This document shows positions 13,739 to 26,011 of a DNA stretch of 64,000 bases, piece by piece. The position numbers were made by a program, and so were the translations under genes. Origin of the DNA: Aphelocoma coerulescens (lineage: Eukaryota > Chordata > Aves > Passeriformes > Corvidae); the NCBI RefSeq assembly GCF_041296385.1, contig NW_027184085.1:10969301-11033300 (forward strand), in the 5' to 3' direction. Position 1 is the stretch's first letter. Every line of letters begins with the position of its first letter. Below the pieces are notes generated by a model. The model worked only from the letters and a program-made list of their open reading frames with translations, made no database searches and was not told the origin of the DNA.

Positions 13739-15447
13739 TTAATTAGTATACCTGTGAATGTAAATTTTCAAAGTTACTGAATTGCAAACTACATCTGTCT
13801 AGGAGATTGAGAAGGGTTTTCCACTCTGTATTTGTGCCTGGTGTCCAGGCCTGCATGACCCCAGTCCAAGGCAAAGAGCCTGCTGTGGACCACCACCCTG
13901 ACTGAAACGCCAACCCGACTGTGATTCAGAACTCTTGTTCAGTTGTGATGAAAAAGCGAGACTTTTACAGAGAAAAATCTCATTGAGAGCAACACCAAAG
14001 CTATTGCTGTGGGCAGAACCCTGCTGTGGCAGGTACAAGGCTACCAAGAGCAGCTGAAGTGGAGAAGCCCACATCTGCTTCACTTTTCTCTACAGCTGAG
14101 CTCCCTGTAATGTAAAAAAGGAAGAATATGCCGGGTTGCTTCTTAGACAGAGAACTTCAAGAGGAATTCACTGCTCGACAGCAGAGCTCTGCCCGTCCTC
14201 TGTTTCTCCTGGCATCTCTTTGAGCTGCTGCGGCTCTGTGTAGACTAAGTGGGGACTGTGAAGCTCTGACAAAGGAAAGGGAACCAGTGGGATATTTCTA
14301 TTTCTGGAATTGCCCATTAGAGAAGCTATTCTATGGTACACAGCATGCCATCACACTTTAAAAAATAAATAGGAACAAGAATATTAGCAGAGGAAGCATA
14401 TGTGGCCCCAAGACCATGACTCATCGGGTTAAATCAACCAGCTGAGGTCAGTGCTTCTATTTATCAGCTTTTAGTTGCAAGAATGGCAATGGGGACAGTG
14501 ATTCTATTACTTAAATTTTACATGCTGTGAAAAATACGGCAGTGATTAATGCCTGTAACAGGCAGCTAGATGTGCTGCTTTTAGAATCTAGAAGGTATTT
14601 CAAGGTTAACACTTTTAGTTTTCTTCCTAAAGTGGGTTTTCAACTGGTAAAGGGAACTTCCCACAGATTTCAGGGTCTGTATTTATGGGCAATAAAAGTA
14701 TTTTGTGTTATCATCATCATCCAAAAACAGCTGAACCACAGCTTGATGAGAAAAGCCCCACTAATTGCACTTCCACAGCCACCCATCCTTTGTGAGCTGT
14801 GGGACCATGAAAGCACTGACTGTAAGGTGAAGACAGCCATGAGGCTAATTTGACAAATACAGAAAACACTTCTGTGATGTGCTGTTGGATTTCTTTCTGG
14901 TGCCCCAGAATGTGTCTACAAAGCATCCTCCTCCGTAGCCAGTCTGTACCCTGGTCATTTATACCATCAGTGTGGGGGGGGTTGGATTAGATGCTGCAGG
15001 CACGGAAGCTCTCCTCTGTTTGCTCATGGGCTGCTGCATTAGGGCACATTAAAACTCAGGCTCAAATAGGTGGTGGGATACCACCTCTCTGAGGAAAGTC
15101 CACTCCTGCTGCCAGGACACTGCATTATGCTCAGGACATTACAATAGGTGCAAACAGCCTTCCATTCCTGCTATATGCGAGCTGCTCATTGTCGCTGTGA
15201 AATTATTCCATTCCTGTCCTTAGCGTCAATTAAAAACCAAAAATAAATCAGAGGTATTGCTGATGGGAGGACAGAACACCCAGAAGTCTGTAGACGTGTC
15301 CAGGTACCGTGTAATTGTGCAGGAGGAGAGATGCCCTGCTCTGCTCCCTTTCACCATGAAAGCACAGGACGATGACAGGGCGAGCCCAGAGCCGGAGAGT
15401 AACTGCATTATCTCCAGTTATCTCCGTTTCCCAGCAGAGAAGCAGAG

Positions 15448-16080
15448 GTAAGTTAACACCGAGTGACTCACGGCTGTGATTCACATCCCGCTGCCGCTGT
15501 CCTTCATCCCGCTGCCGCACGGGCAAACAGGGGCTCGGCAGAACTGCCCAGCGAAACCCAGGCTGCTCAGGCAGGGCAGCTCACTCCGGGCTGGTGAGGC
15601 AGGCAGAGATTGTGGCACAGTCTGGTCCCCGCTGGTCGGAACTGAGAGCTGAAGCCCCGGGAAGCCCCAGCCCAGCAGCTGTGCGGACACGGAACAGCTG
15701 GAGGCAGCCAGGCCCCCCGCCCTGGGCGGCGTGGCTGGGGAAACACCGATGGGAGACCGCAGGTCTCTGCAGTGACACCCACGGGAGGGGCTGGGCCACA
15801 CACGCTAGAGTTTCCCAGCTGCCCCCCCAGCAAGGAGAAGGCTGAAGGCTCTGTTATGTTACTAGCCAACCCCTCCAGGCATTTGGGACGGCGCTCCCGT
15901 GTCTCCCCTCCCCGGCAGCCTCCTCACTCGTGCCCTGCTCCTGCAGGCAGACGTGCTCCAGGGACAAACCCCGTCCCCCCAGCGCTGCCCAGCCCCGCAC
16001 ACCCGCGGCTGTCTGTCTGCCTGCAGCCTCTCAGCAGTCAGACACAGCCACCAGAACGCGTAAAACTTCCGTGGTAATTA
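15448..16080. other. GC-rich block beside a strong plus-strand splice-donor motif
   Basis: About 600 bp with higher GC and scattered CpG, starting at a plus-strand AGCAGAG|GTAAGT match (GT at 15448-15449). The open sequence before the donor (15257-15447) encodes nothing I recognise and lacks a convincing acceptor. It may be a weak CpG island or an unrecognised exon. Confidence 0.3.
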
Positions 16081-16752
16081 CAGGCAAACCGTGGTGCTGG
16101 TTGGGCCAGTGCTGTAATTGCCAGCAGCAAAGATAAAACCTCCGTGCGGGCTCTCAAAGCTGTTTAGGTGATAACCCCGCTCAGCTCAGTGCTCTCGGCA
16201 GCAGCATCCGTCTTTCAGCAATGTCAGCTGGTGTCCGTGCAGGGTTTCACGCAGTGCTACCTGCTCCCTCATTCCTCGGGTTTTTTGTTTGTTTGTTGAA
16301 TTTTTTTTTTTTTTTTGAGGCCAACTTTTATATGAGATACTTTGGTAAGCTTTTCTCCCGTAAAGCTCTCACTAGACACTGCTTCCAAGGTTCACACTCA
16401 TGAATTTCATTATTTCTGATGGAAACTGCATGCATCCCAGGTCCCTGGAGCATCGAGAGGAGGTGATTTAACTACTAATATCAGTCTGATAATTTTGTAC
16501 CTGGGTTTGGAGGCATACTCTGCAGCCAGTTCTCCACTAAGTACTTGGTGTGTTGAATTTTTCATGGCTAAGACATCTATGACTAAGGCATCCAGAAAGA
16601 TTACTCTTTTTAAATACAGGTTAGCTACTCTTTTATTTGATTTGCGTGGGTGTTATTTCACTCAGTGCTTCAGTGTCTTGTGACCCACTTACAGGCTGAA
16701 ACAGGCTCCAGTGAACTTTCATGCCTTTATACTCCTGTTGCTCGTAACTTGC

Positions 16753-16780
16753 AAAAAAAAAAAAAAAAAAAAACAAAAAA
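16753..16780. repeat. Poly(A) run
   Basis: About 21 A, one C, then more A. Confidence 0.9.
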
Positions 16781-18122
16781 ACCCCAACCTAAACCAACCT
16801 CTGAGGCAACTACCCTTGAGGTTTAAATCAGAAATGGCTCTTCTCCATAAGTGATTGTAAAAGAGTTCTATCTGTTCAACTTGTGTGTCTCATGGGCTGC
16901 GAGGGCCAAGTGGGGTCTCAGCAGGTCTTGGGTTGCTGAGCTTTTCTAGAAGGATAACTAGTGGCAGGGACTGTCAGGAGCTTTTTAGCCCTTGTGAAAA
17001 CTCATGTCCCACATCCAAGAGGGTCATGGACCCAGAGCATCTCCAGATTTACACATGGCATTTGGGGTGAAGCTACTGCAAAGGCTCAGGTGCTCCTCAC
17101 CAACCTTCAAATCCTCCTCCAGGCAGGAGAAAGCACTGGGAGAGCTTCCAACATCCCTTTGGAAGGAGTTTAAAAGGAAAGGAAAAGAAACCTTATTTCT
17201 ACCCCAAAACAACAGTGCCATTGTGGGGAGCTCTGTTGATGCCTAGCACTTTATTTTACTGATATATTTGTGCCAGGAGAACATGCGTGCTCCTCTGTAC
17301 TGACATGTTTTTAAGGAGTTTAAGCAGTTCAGTCTGTCTTTGAAGAAGTTGTATATTGACTTAATTACAATGTCAATGCATCTTCAGAGGGAAAATACTC
17401 AATATAATGGCTGGAAGTTACAGTCAGGATACTTGTCTTGGAAACGTAGAGCCCTTGCACAGTACCAGCACCACCTCGTCAAAATGAAGTTAGTGAAGCA
17501 TGAAAAAGAAGCATAAAGCTCTCACTCTCCTGACATCTCCTTACGTCATTGCAGGATGTCTTACCAGAAAATCTGATTTAGCCAAAACCTATGATACACA
17601 GTGGGAAACAGAGGGTTTGGTCAGGAGATGGGACTAGATCTACTGACAGTCTCTCCTCACCTTCAAAGTCACCTTCATTAACAGCCACGGCACAAGCTCC
17701 TGCAGCTTCAAGGAGAAGCTTATGAATCTCAGAGCAAGCCAGGTGATGATGTGGATATGTAGAAATAGCTCCGTGACTCTTCACAACTTGAATACTTGAC
17801 TTGTGTGGAATACTGTTTGAACCATGATGAACCATTTTAACTTGGTTTGGGTTTTTTAGGTACCATGCAATATATCAGGTCATGAAGGAAAGTTAACAAG
17901 AAAGCCGAGTGACTCATTTAGAGAAAACACAGAGAGGAGACTAAAAATTGTCCCTTCAGTCCTAGAAGTAAGAGGCACCTAAGTAAGGTGCATTTTATGT
18001 AAAAACTTGAGAAGTCCACCTCATGCACTAGAGAACTCAGCAACTTAAATGTCAGGTGTTTACTGAAAGGCACACGTGTCATAACAGCTGGAGACCTTGC
18101 ATCCACATAAACAGAGGCAGCA

Positions 18123-18249
18123 AGGACAAGAATTGAACCAATATAACATTTTTACAATCACTTATAAACAAAGGCAACAATAACAAGAATTGTCACGATG
18201 TTAGCATTCTTACAATCACACAGAACAAACTGTCTTCCAAAGGCAACAA
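18123..18249. repeat. Diverged two-copy direct repeat, about 60-70 bp
   Basis: Two adjacent stretches share ACAAGAATTG, then TTACAATCAC, then AAAGGCAACAA in the same order (about 18123-18180 and 18180-18249). They could be an old tandem duplication or part of an LTR; no family was recognised. Confidence 0.5.
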
Positions 18250-19701
18250 ATGCTTTTAGAGCTACTGATTTCCCTGGGCACTAGGGTCAATCTGTGCCTT
18301 CAGTGGGATCAGTTCAAAGCTCTACCCTTTCGTTCTGTTCCATCCTGTCTCTGGTGCATCCCACTGTGTACCCAGAGATTCAGTTTCCAGTAGCTGCTGT
18401 AAATCATTCTTTCTGAAAACATGGAGCACTTGTTTTAAAGCTTCGCCTTCCTTTTCCCAAAGATTCAGAAAGGTTGGTTCACATCCCCTGTGGCTTAAAG
18501 CAGCAAGACTGGTGGGTAAAGAAATCTGGAACGCCTACATGCTTTTTAATTATATAGCTATGTGCACACTTAATTTAATTAAAAAACAATTACAAGAATT
18601 TATGATATGAGTACAACTCTTTAGCAAACCAGAATTGCAGCTGAGTTTGTTTTTTGACTCTTCTTTTTTGATTCTGTGTAAATGATCCTGGCTGGTGCTT
18701 CTCCTTACGGTGAAATAATTAAGAGTTTGTTAGGGTAGGTGCTCTGGCTGTAAATTTCTGAAGTGGCATTAGCCTTTTTCTCTTCCTGAGGCAGGTTGGA
18801 CGGAGGTGGCAATTTGTTTATTGGACTTAAATGGTGTTGAATTGAAAAACAGGAGACTAGAAGAACCTATGCTGAACACTATGCAGTAAATGAGAGAGTC
18901 TCCTACTGTGCAGGGCAGTACAGCAGGAGAGATCTCTGGAGGGAATACAAGTTCATGCTACACCACTAAATTTTTTGATATTCATTCACAGAAATGAATG
19001 TGCATTAATTAGGAAAGGCAAGTATTTCACCAGTGCAGATGTCTTGTCTTTGAAGAAAGCGACAGGTTTATGTATTTGCTGAAAATATCCCATTCATGTT
19101 TTGCAACATAGTTTTCTCGCCTCCTTTTCATAAACAGAAGTATCCACAATAAGGATCTTCTTAATGCTTGAAGTAGTGAAAACAACTATAAATAACAGCC
19201 ATGGACTTGCAGGACATTGCAAAAGCTCAAAACCTTCTCAGCTCATGCTATTCTGACAGTAGTGAGCAGAGGTGCAGAGTTTCTGTCTCTCCCCACATCC
19301 CTCATGCCATGCTACAGGTAGGTCTGGTGCCTTCCTTGGGGTTTGCTGCCTGGATGACACCTCTCGGTGCATTATCTGTCTGACGTTTTCACCACCTTGC
19401 AAAAGAAGTATTGATTCTGGCAGTTTGACTGGCAATAACTCCAGTTTATCTGTCAAATTAGACATTGAAAATCTGCATCTAAATCCAGTCCCATGAAAGA
19501 ACTGAGCAAACTTTCTGGCACGTGAAATTTTGGGGCACCCAGGACAAAGCTGAATAATATTGTGAGGACTGCATTTCTGCTGCTCATAGGAAAAAAGAGT
19601 AGACCACCCTCTATGTCCCTGCTATTTGACCAACCTTTTGAGCAGGAGGTTGTAGGAGTATCCAGCTTAGGAGCCACAGTCAAAGCAATGAAGCTGATCA
19701 C

Positions 19702-20190
19702 AGGATTACAGAAATATTAGCTGAGAAGGACCTTTGGAGGTCATCCAGCTCCACCTCCCACTTGGAGCAGGGTTTTTGCCAAGACTAGATCCAGTCAGCT
19801 GTGGCTTTGTCTAGACCAGCGCACAAGACCTCCAAGGATGGAGCTACCACAGTGCCTCTGGTTAGTCTTTTCCAGGGCTGTAGCACACCCTAGGAAAGAA
19901 ATTTTCCTGAACTTCAGTTTGAAATTCCAAAAGTGCAGTTTGATGTTATCATCCACTGGTGTATTATCTGCTGCTACTGAGATGAGCTGATCCCTGCTAG
20001 TTTTGTGGCTGTCCCACCACGTAGTTGTGGACCCCTACCCTTTCTCTTCCCTAGATTAAAATATCCCACCTCTTTCTACTTCTCCTTATAACAATATCCC
20101 TCAGGCCCAGGATCATCCTGACTGCCCTTTGCTGGACCTTATTTCCTCAGCATCCTTTCTGGACCAGGGGACCTCAAACCACACCTCACA
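19702..20190 (-). mobile_element. Older CR1 LINE fragment
   Basis: Reverse-oriented CR1 3' region: GAGAAGGACCTTTGGAGGTC, then TCCAGCTCCACCTCCC, CTCCAAGGATGGAG and TGCCCTTTGCTGGACCT in the usual antisense order. It is more diverged than the 23.6-kb copy, so an older insertion. Confidence 0.8.
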
Positions 20191-20389
20191 TGGTATTGCT
20201 AATGTTGATAAGCTCTTCCACAGCTTCTTTCTTAAAAATGATGAGGTGGTGTTGAAAGCCTCCCTGAAGACAAGTATCCACTGTTACTCCCCCGCCCCTA
20301 GTCCCCACAGCCAGGCATTTCATCACAGAAGGCAATTTTATCAGTCAGGCCAAGTTGGACTTCATGAATCTATGACCACTCCCTAGTGC

Positions 20390-20800
20390 CCTCCTGCCCT
20401 GTTACATGTTTGGAGTGGACTCAAAGAGGCTGCACTTCTGGCACCTCTGCAGGATTCGAGGCAAGGCTGACTGTACCCTGTTCTCCATCTCAAAGACAGG
20501 CACATCACTGGCCCAGTCCCCAAGGCCTTCTCTGAGTCACCATGGTTATTCCCAGCTGAATCTGCCCATCACTCTCAGCTCCTTGGCATGAATCCCATCC
20601 AGCTGTATGGATCTGTACATCCAACCTCCCTGAGCAGTCCCTGACGCTGGCTGCCCACCTCCACCCCAAGCTGTTGGGGCACACCCTGAGCTCTGGGGCA
20701 GGCAGAGAAGAGCACACATCAGCATTTCCTCATCTCTCATGGCATTTGGTTATCTCCTCACTTTCAGACCCACAGTGCTCATTATGGGCTGCCTCATCTG
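20390..20800 (-). mobile_element. Possible degraded CR1 ORF2 remnant
   Basis: Lies just beyond the 19.7-kb CR1 in the same orientation. The minus strand has a broken reading with LDVQIHTAGWD followed by CQGAE, which resembles the LDVYK...GPDGIHPR region of CR1 reverse transcriptase. The match is weak and the frame is degenerate. It could be the internal part of the same insertion. Confidence 0.3.
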
Positions 20801-23599
20801 GGAACACCACACGTGACGCTGCCCTGTGAACCTGATAGATCCCCAGGGCTGAGAGAGAGAAGCCCAGGGACATGAGGCTCCTAGCCTTGGAGATGGGAAG
20901 AGCCTGGGAGCGGAGCAGGTCCCACGGCAGCCTTGACAGTTGGCTGCAGATCTGAAACAGGCAAGTGGCAGATCTGCAGAGCCCTGGGCAGCTCAGAGAC
21001 ATTGACGTGAGAGAGCTGGGACTCATTTGACTGTATAAGCAAAGAGCTGAGGACCAAGCAGAACCAAACCTCATTCATTACTGTAATCCCACAGGGTTTC
21101 TGAACTCCTTTCTGAGCTGCTGATGAACAGAGCCTGCAAGATACACTAAGAGCAGCTCACCAAACTGCTTGTACCTCTAGTTATCTTGAAGCAATTACCT
21201 TCAGAAGACATACTTCAATTAAGGCTGCTGCTTCTCTCTATCGCCGTGCAGAGAAATTGAAAATGTGCCAGACATTTCTGCTGTTCGTGGCTCACAAATC
21301 CTTAACCCTTGTGCTGACTGTCAGCCATATGTGATCTTGGCAGCAGGTCCTGTCCATTCCATCTAGAAGAAAGAACTGAAAACTAAAGAAAAGGATACTT
21401 CAGTACAATCAAAAGACAACTTTGTCTCCTCTTCAAAGATAATGTTAGAAGCTGGTTCAAATGTCTATAAATGCTGTGTGCAAATTTCTTTGCATATCAG
21501 TACTGCTTGTACCTTCTGATGTTTTTGGCTGAGCGTCTCAGATTTGGGTATATTAAAATGTGTGCAAATCTTCAGCTGGATCTCAGAAGGAAGCTCTCAA
21601 TAGCTAGAGCCTAACATCAGGCAACATCCTTGCAGCAAGGCATCTACTAACGCAATGAATTTAGCTCCATTTCCTGTTTGCAACGCATCCAACAAACAGA
21701 CTCCAGTTGTTGTTATGTGTTTATAATTGCATTTTATTTCAGGCCTGTTTTATTTGTAGATATTCCATCTTGAGGAAGGTCACACGCACTCCTGGGTTTC
21801 AAGGAGAACCGCTCACCATGTAACGTGGCGTTTCCCGGGCTGACCGGGACCTCTGTGAGCAGCAGCTGCTCCCCTCCCACGCAGGCAGAGGCGCAGCCCC
21901 AGACACATCTGCAGCGCGTTCGCTGGCGGGCACGAGCCAGGCTCTCACTGCACAGCTCCCCCACCTCCTCTGCTGCGCTCAAGAGAAAAATCCCCAGCCC
22001 CAGAGGTCTCCTTGGTGCACAGAGTGGGACCGCTGGGAGAGCAGGCTCCAGGGGAGGATGCTCAGGTCTGCTGTGGATGTGAAGCTCATGGCCTGCCCAG
22101 ATGGAAACTGGCTCCCACATCACTTGAGAGGCACCCAGCATTCCCAGCCCCTGGCCCACAGCCAACACCAATGTCACCGGGGTGAAGAGAAAAGAAGCAT
22201 GTATCCCTGCAAGATCTTCATTAAGAACAGTGAGAAAGGTTAATGACAGGAGGAATCCCAAATCTTCCCAGGACAGGAAGCTCACTTGGACCAATTTTTG
22301 TTCAGGCACCAGTGTGACTCCTCCGCCAAGGACTCTGCTTACTGCCACTGCTGAGGTGGGTTACCATAAGATTCCTGCTCAGAAAAACGATCTGGCTTTG
22401 TTAAATTTCTTCTGCAACTTCTCTGAAAACACAAGGTCTGAGATTTTTGATAGTGCGTAGAAGTTGTTTTGTTTAGCACTGCAAAACCTACACATGACTT
22501 AGTTAAATTGTATTTTTCAGAAGTGTCTGAGGTCCTGAGGAGCTTAAGGAGTCAGAGCAGGATTTTAAAAGCTGGTTGAGACATGATTTGGTTTCATTTG
22601 AGCAGTCAGGAAACAAAGAAGGACCTATGGAGATGCCCTAGCAGTAGCAAAGAAAGCTTATGAGCTGCCTGTCATTGCACTTTACACCCACCAAAGTCTT
22701 CTCTAACATCTACCTTCAAGATCAATCCCATGTCAAAGGGAGAAAAAAATCCAATAGTTTAATAAATGTAAAAAAGAAAGGGCAACAGAATACAAATCTT
22801 GAAGGACTAGTGCATAGATGATCGCAAACCCTTTTTTGAGCAGACAACAGATGCACTAGATAAAAATTAACTGAATGATGAATTGGTAATCAAGAAAAGA
22901 AGAGAAAGACCAGAACATTTTAGTACATTGTGCCAAGAAAATGGCTTATTTGATCACATTTTAAGTGTAACTATACCACTTTCTTCTCCCACTTGTCCCT
23001 TTTAATCACATAATATACAAGTAAAGAAACCTTGTAAATAATGCATGCCTACACCTTTGTAAAAACAGCCAAATAGAGGTGCTTCTTTGAGCTGCAACAC
23101 AAACTCAACTTTTTTAACAAGCAGAGAGCCCAAAAGGAAAAATTACTCTTGCATAGAACACCCTCGCTGCAGGAAAAGCTCGAGTGAGAGATGAGCAAGT
23201 CCTTGAAGCACTGGCTCACGAGATCTACTTAGATTAGAGAACTGTCAAAATCATCATCTTCAGCTGCAAGTTCCCCCTGCTACATGGACAATAATTTGCT
23301 TTAGAAGCTGGCGAAGAGAAGTTTCAAGGTAAATTAGCACCAGGTTTTGTTCACCTTACCAAACCAGGTGTTATGAGCTGTAGCAGGCTGCCAGCTGCTT
23401 CAGTTCAGCCATCAAGGCAGCTGCTTTTGACAAACCTATCTGCTGAAAAAAAGGAGGCTCCTTGAGGCTTTGATAGGGAATCAAATCAGAGGGGAAAATA
23501 ACTCTGAGGAGAAAGTAATGGAGAGTCAAGTTTGGGTTGATAGTAAAATTGAGAGGAGAGGAAAAGATTAGTAAAGAAAAATTAGCGACAGCAGAAATA
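20800..23599. other. Non-genic sequence between CR1 copies
   Basis: Includes the GC-rich patch at 21.8-22.1 kb. No exon or known repeat is recognised elsewhere in this stretch. Confidence 0.5.
21734..22348 (-). other. Isolated 204-codon open frame in a GC-rich patch
   Basis: The longest open minus-strand frame in the non-genic left part. The overlapping plus frame is also open for 85 codons at 21825-22082, which points to base composition rather than selection. The predicted product shows no domain, signal peptide or known motif, and I see no promoter or splice context. Confidence 0.15.
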
Positions 23600-24170
23600 T
23601 TCTAGAATGACAGAATCATTTAGGTTGGAAAAGACTTCCATGATCAAGTCCAACCTTTAATCAACCACCACCTAAAACACAGGATTAAGTGCCACATCCA
23701 GTTGTTTCCTGAACACTTCCATGGACAGTGACTCCACTACCTCCCTGGACAGCCCATTCCAGTGCTTAACCACCCTTTCAATGAAAAATTCTTCCTGAGG
23801 TCCAACCTGAACCTCCCGTGGCACAACTTGAGGCCATTTCCCTTTGTCCTGTCACTTGTTCCCTCGGAGAAGAGCCCCATCCCCACCTGGCTACACCCTC
23901 CTGTCAGTGAGTTGTAGAGTGATCAGGTCACTCCTGAGCCTCCTTTTCTCCAGGCCAAGCACCTGCAGTTCCCTCAGCTGCTCCTCACAGGATTTATGTT
24001 CCAGACCCCTTCCCCAGCTCCGCTGCCCTTCTCTGGACACACTCCAGCACCTCAAATGTCCCTACTGAATTACGGGGCCCACAACTGGACACAGAACTCG
24101 AGGTGTGACCTCACCAGTGCTGAGTACAGAGGGACTATCACTGCTCTGGTCCTGCTGGCCACACTATTGC
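23600..24170 (-). mobile_element. CR1 LINE fragment, about 570 bp
   Basis: Classic reverse-oriented avian CR1: it starts ATGACAGAATCATTTAGG and TTGGAAAAGAC, then AGTGCCACATCCAG, TCCCTGGACAGCCCATTCC, GAAAAATTCTTCC, CTCCTTTTCTCCAGGC, GCTGCTCCTCACAGG, and a GACCTCACCAGTGC segment. It is continuous and well preserved, cut at its 5' side. Confidence 0.95.
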
Positions 24171-24525
24171 TGAAGTCACCAAGCAACAAGAGAAGAAACA
24201 GGGAAGACCAGAGCCCAAAGCCAGGGGAGAAAAAATTTCATACTGCTCTGAAGCTGGAAACCCACCTCCATAGAGAAAGACAGATGGACAATAGGGGAAA
24301 CTGGGACATAACAGACTTTGGCTGCCTGAAGTGCTTGAAGCCCAGCTGAGGCAGAGCTAAGACTTTGATGAAAAGCTTAAAAAAAGTTCTGTTTCCCAAA
24401 CTGGTGAATACTGCAGCCTCAGGAAAAACTGGAAATTACTGAGCAAATGAAAAAAAAATATCCTTTAGGTATTGCACACACGTGATACGCAGTAACCACC
24501 TGCAGCTCATAGCATGAAAGAGTGC

Positions 24526-24536
24526 TTTATTTTATT
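24526..24536 (-). terminator. Strong candidate poly(A) signal (overlapping AATAAA pair)
   Basis: The minus strand reads AATAAAATAAA, two overlapping canonical hexamers. About 45-60 nt further downstream on that strand (about 24474-24483) is a GTGTGTG element of the downstream GU-rich type. Hexamer plus GU-rich element at normal spacing makes this a believable cleavage site near 24,500. It would be the distal end of GOLPH3 unless another transcript lies here. Confidence 0.5.
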
Positions 24537-24780
24537 ACAGTACAGATTCAGTCCAGTTCACAGAGAAAACATCAGTTAATACGTATCTTCACTTTGCAGG
24601 AGAAATGGGCATGAACACACGAGCACTCAGTCAGCAGCCTTCTACTGCCATTTATGCAAATTTTGCCCCAAAAGCATCATTTATGGTATACAGGTCTCAC
24701 TACCATTCCACGTAACAGCACTGTAAGGCCAGCTCTAGAAACACAAGAGAGGAGGATGTCGATCTCAAGGACTGTGAAAA

Positions 24781-24832
24781 TGTGTGTGTGTGTGTGTATG
24801 TGTGTATATATACACACACACACACATATATA
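24781..24832. repeat. Compound TG/TA/CA microsatellite
   Basis: A (TG)n run followed by TATATA and a (CA)n run. The arms are complementary and can fold back into a hairpin. It lies inside the possible long GOLPH3 3' UTR. Confidence 0.95.
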
Positions 24833-26005
24833 CAGATACTGCTTGGTGATTTAACTTTCAAAATCCTGGTTTTGACTTGAAAGTTTGTTTTAAGAGAATG
24901 TGTCCCTGAATAATACATGTTGTTCCTTGAGGCACATGTCCAAGTTCAGGCTTTGGGTAAGAGTCTTCACTCGAAGCAGCTATTGAGAGCCGAGGGTTCG
25001 GAGCAGACAGAACTGTCTGCACACCAGGTAGGTCTCTGTGAGCTGCAGTAGCAGCCAACAGGTAGGAGGGCACCTGAATCTCATCAACACAGTCTCCCAT
25101 GTTTAACCATTTTATTAAAACCTGAAATAGCAATGAAGGCAATGATGTTAGCCAAATCAGTTCCTGTTAACCTACTAAACTTACCTTCCTGGAGGCTTTG
25201 GGCTTTTTGAAGTGGTTTTAGGACTCAAGACTCCAAAAACTCATCTATTTTCCCCACATCCAGGTTTACACCAGGTGGTCCAGTAAAAGACACTCCTGCT
25301 CTTCACAAACCTTTCCTCACTTACATACAGTGTCTTTGACATGTCCAGCACAGACTCTCTGCATCATGGTCAGAGGTCCTACCTAAGCAAAATAAAGCTG
25401 ATAAATACTGTGTGCAGTTATCTTCTGTGTGGGGAAAAAAAAAAAATCCAAGAACTCCAAATCATCTTTTGAGGGGGGGATTAAAAGGATGACTTTTTTT
25501 AAACCATGCAGGCTGTAAGGGTGATAAACTCCAACATCCCGCACAACCAAACATGAAACCGTCAGGAAAATGGAAAATATTCACAAAGAGAGGCCAAAAA
25601 TACGACTGTGAAAGGTACTTTCAGTCTGAAGCATGTTTCAAGTAGCTTAGATTTTCACAGCCATTTAAAAAGTTTTGTGCACACAACTTGCTCCTGGCAT
25701 ACTCCACCATTTTTCTGACCTTTCTGCCTAATTACTTTTTCCTCCTCTCAAAGAGCAACAGAAAATGAGAAAACAGATCACAAGAGAGAGACAATGAAAG
25801 CTGTGAGCTGCATATACTACCAAGTATACAGAAAGTATTCCATAAAAGCTGTCAAATATAACAGCAACACAGCAATTTTCATTTTTCTTCCACTTAAAAG
25901 CAGTCACAGCTTGAAATGTTTAAAAGACAATGTCCCAAGTTCATGCCCAAGCTCCTCAAAGTTTTAAACACAGCATCTTACAAGTGACAGAACACTGTTT
26001 GTCTT

Positions 26006-26011
26006 TTTATT
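26006..26011 (-). terminator. Candidate proximal poly(A) signal for GOLPH3
   Basis: An AATAAA on the minus strand about 1.9 kb after the stop codon. Another lies at 26523-26528, about 1.4 kb after the stop. Either could give a shorter mRNA; sequence alone does not say which is used. Confidence 0.35.

Larger units (their letters stand above)
13740..19700. other. Non-genic sequence
   Basis: AT-rich apart from the GC block at 15.45-16.08 kb. It contains a poly(A) run and the diverged direct repeat at 18.1-18.25 kb. No gene is recognised. Confidence 0.55.

Noticed and set aside
17578..17835. 85-codon minus frame (17578-17835)
   Set aside because: Looks protein-like by composition, but no family, splice site or second exon could be recognised.
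1..24500. PDZD2 3' exons, expected from mammalian gene order
   Set aside because: No PDZ-type GLG(F/I) motif in an exon with splice sites was found by eye in this stretch.
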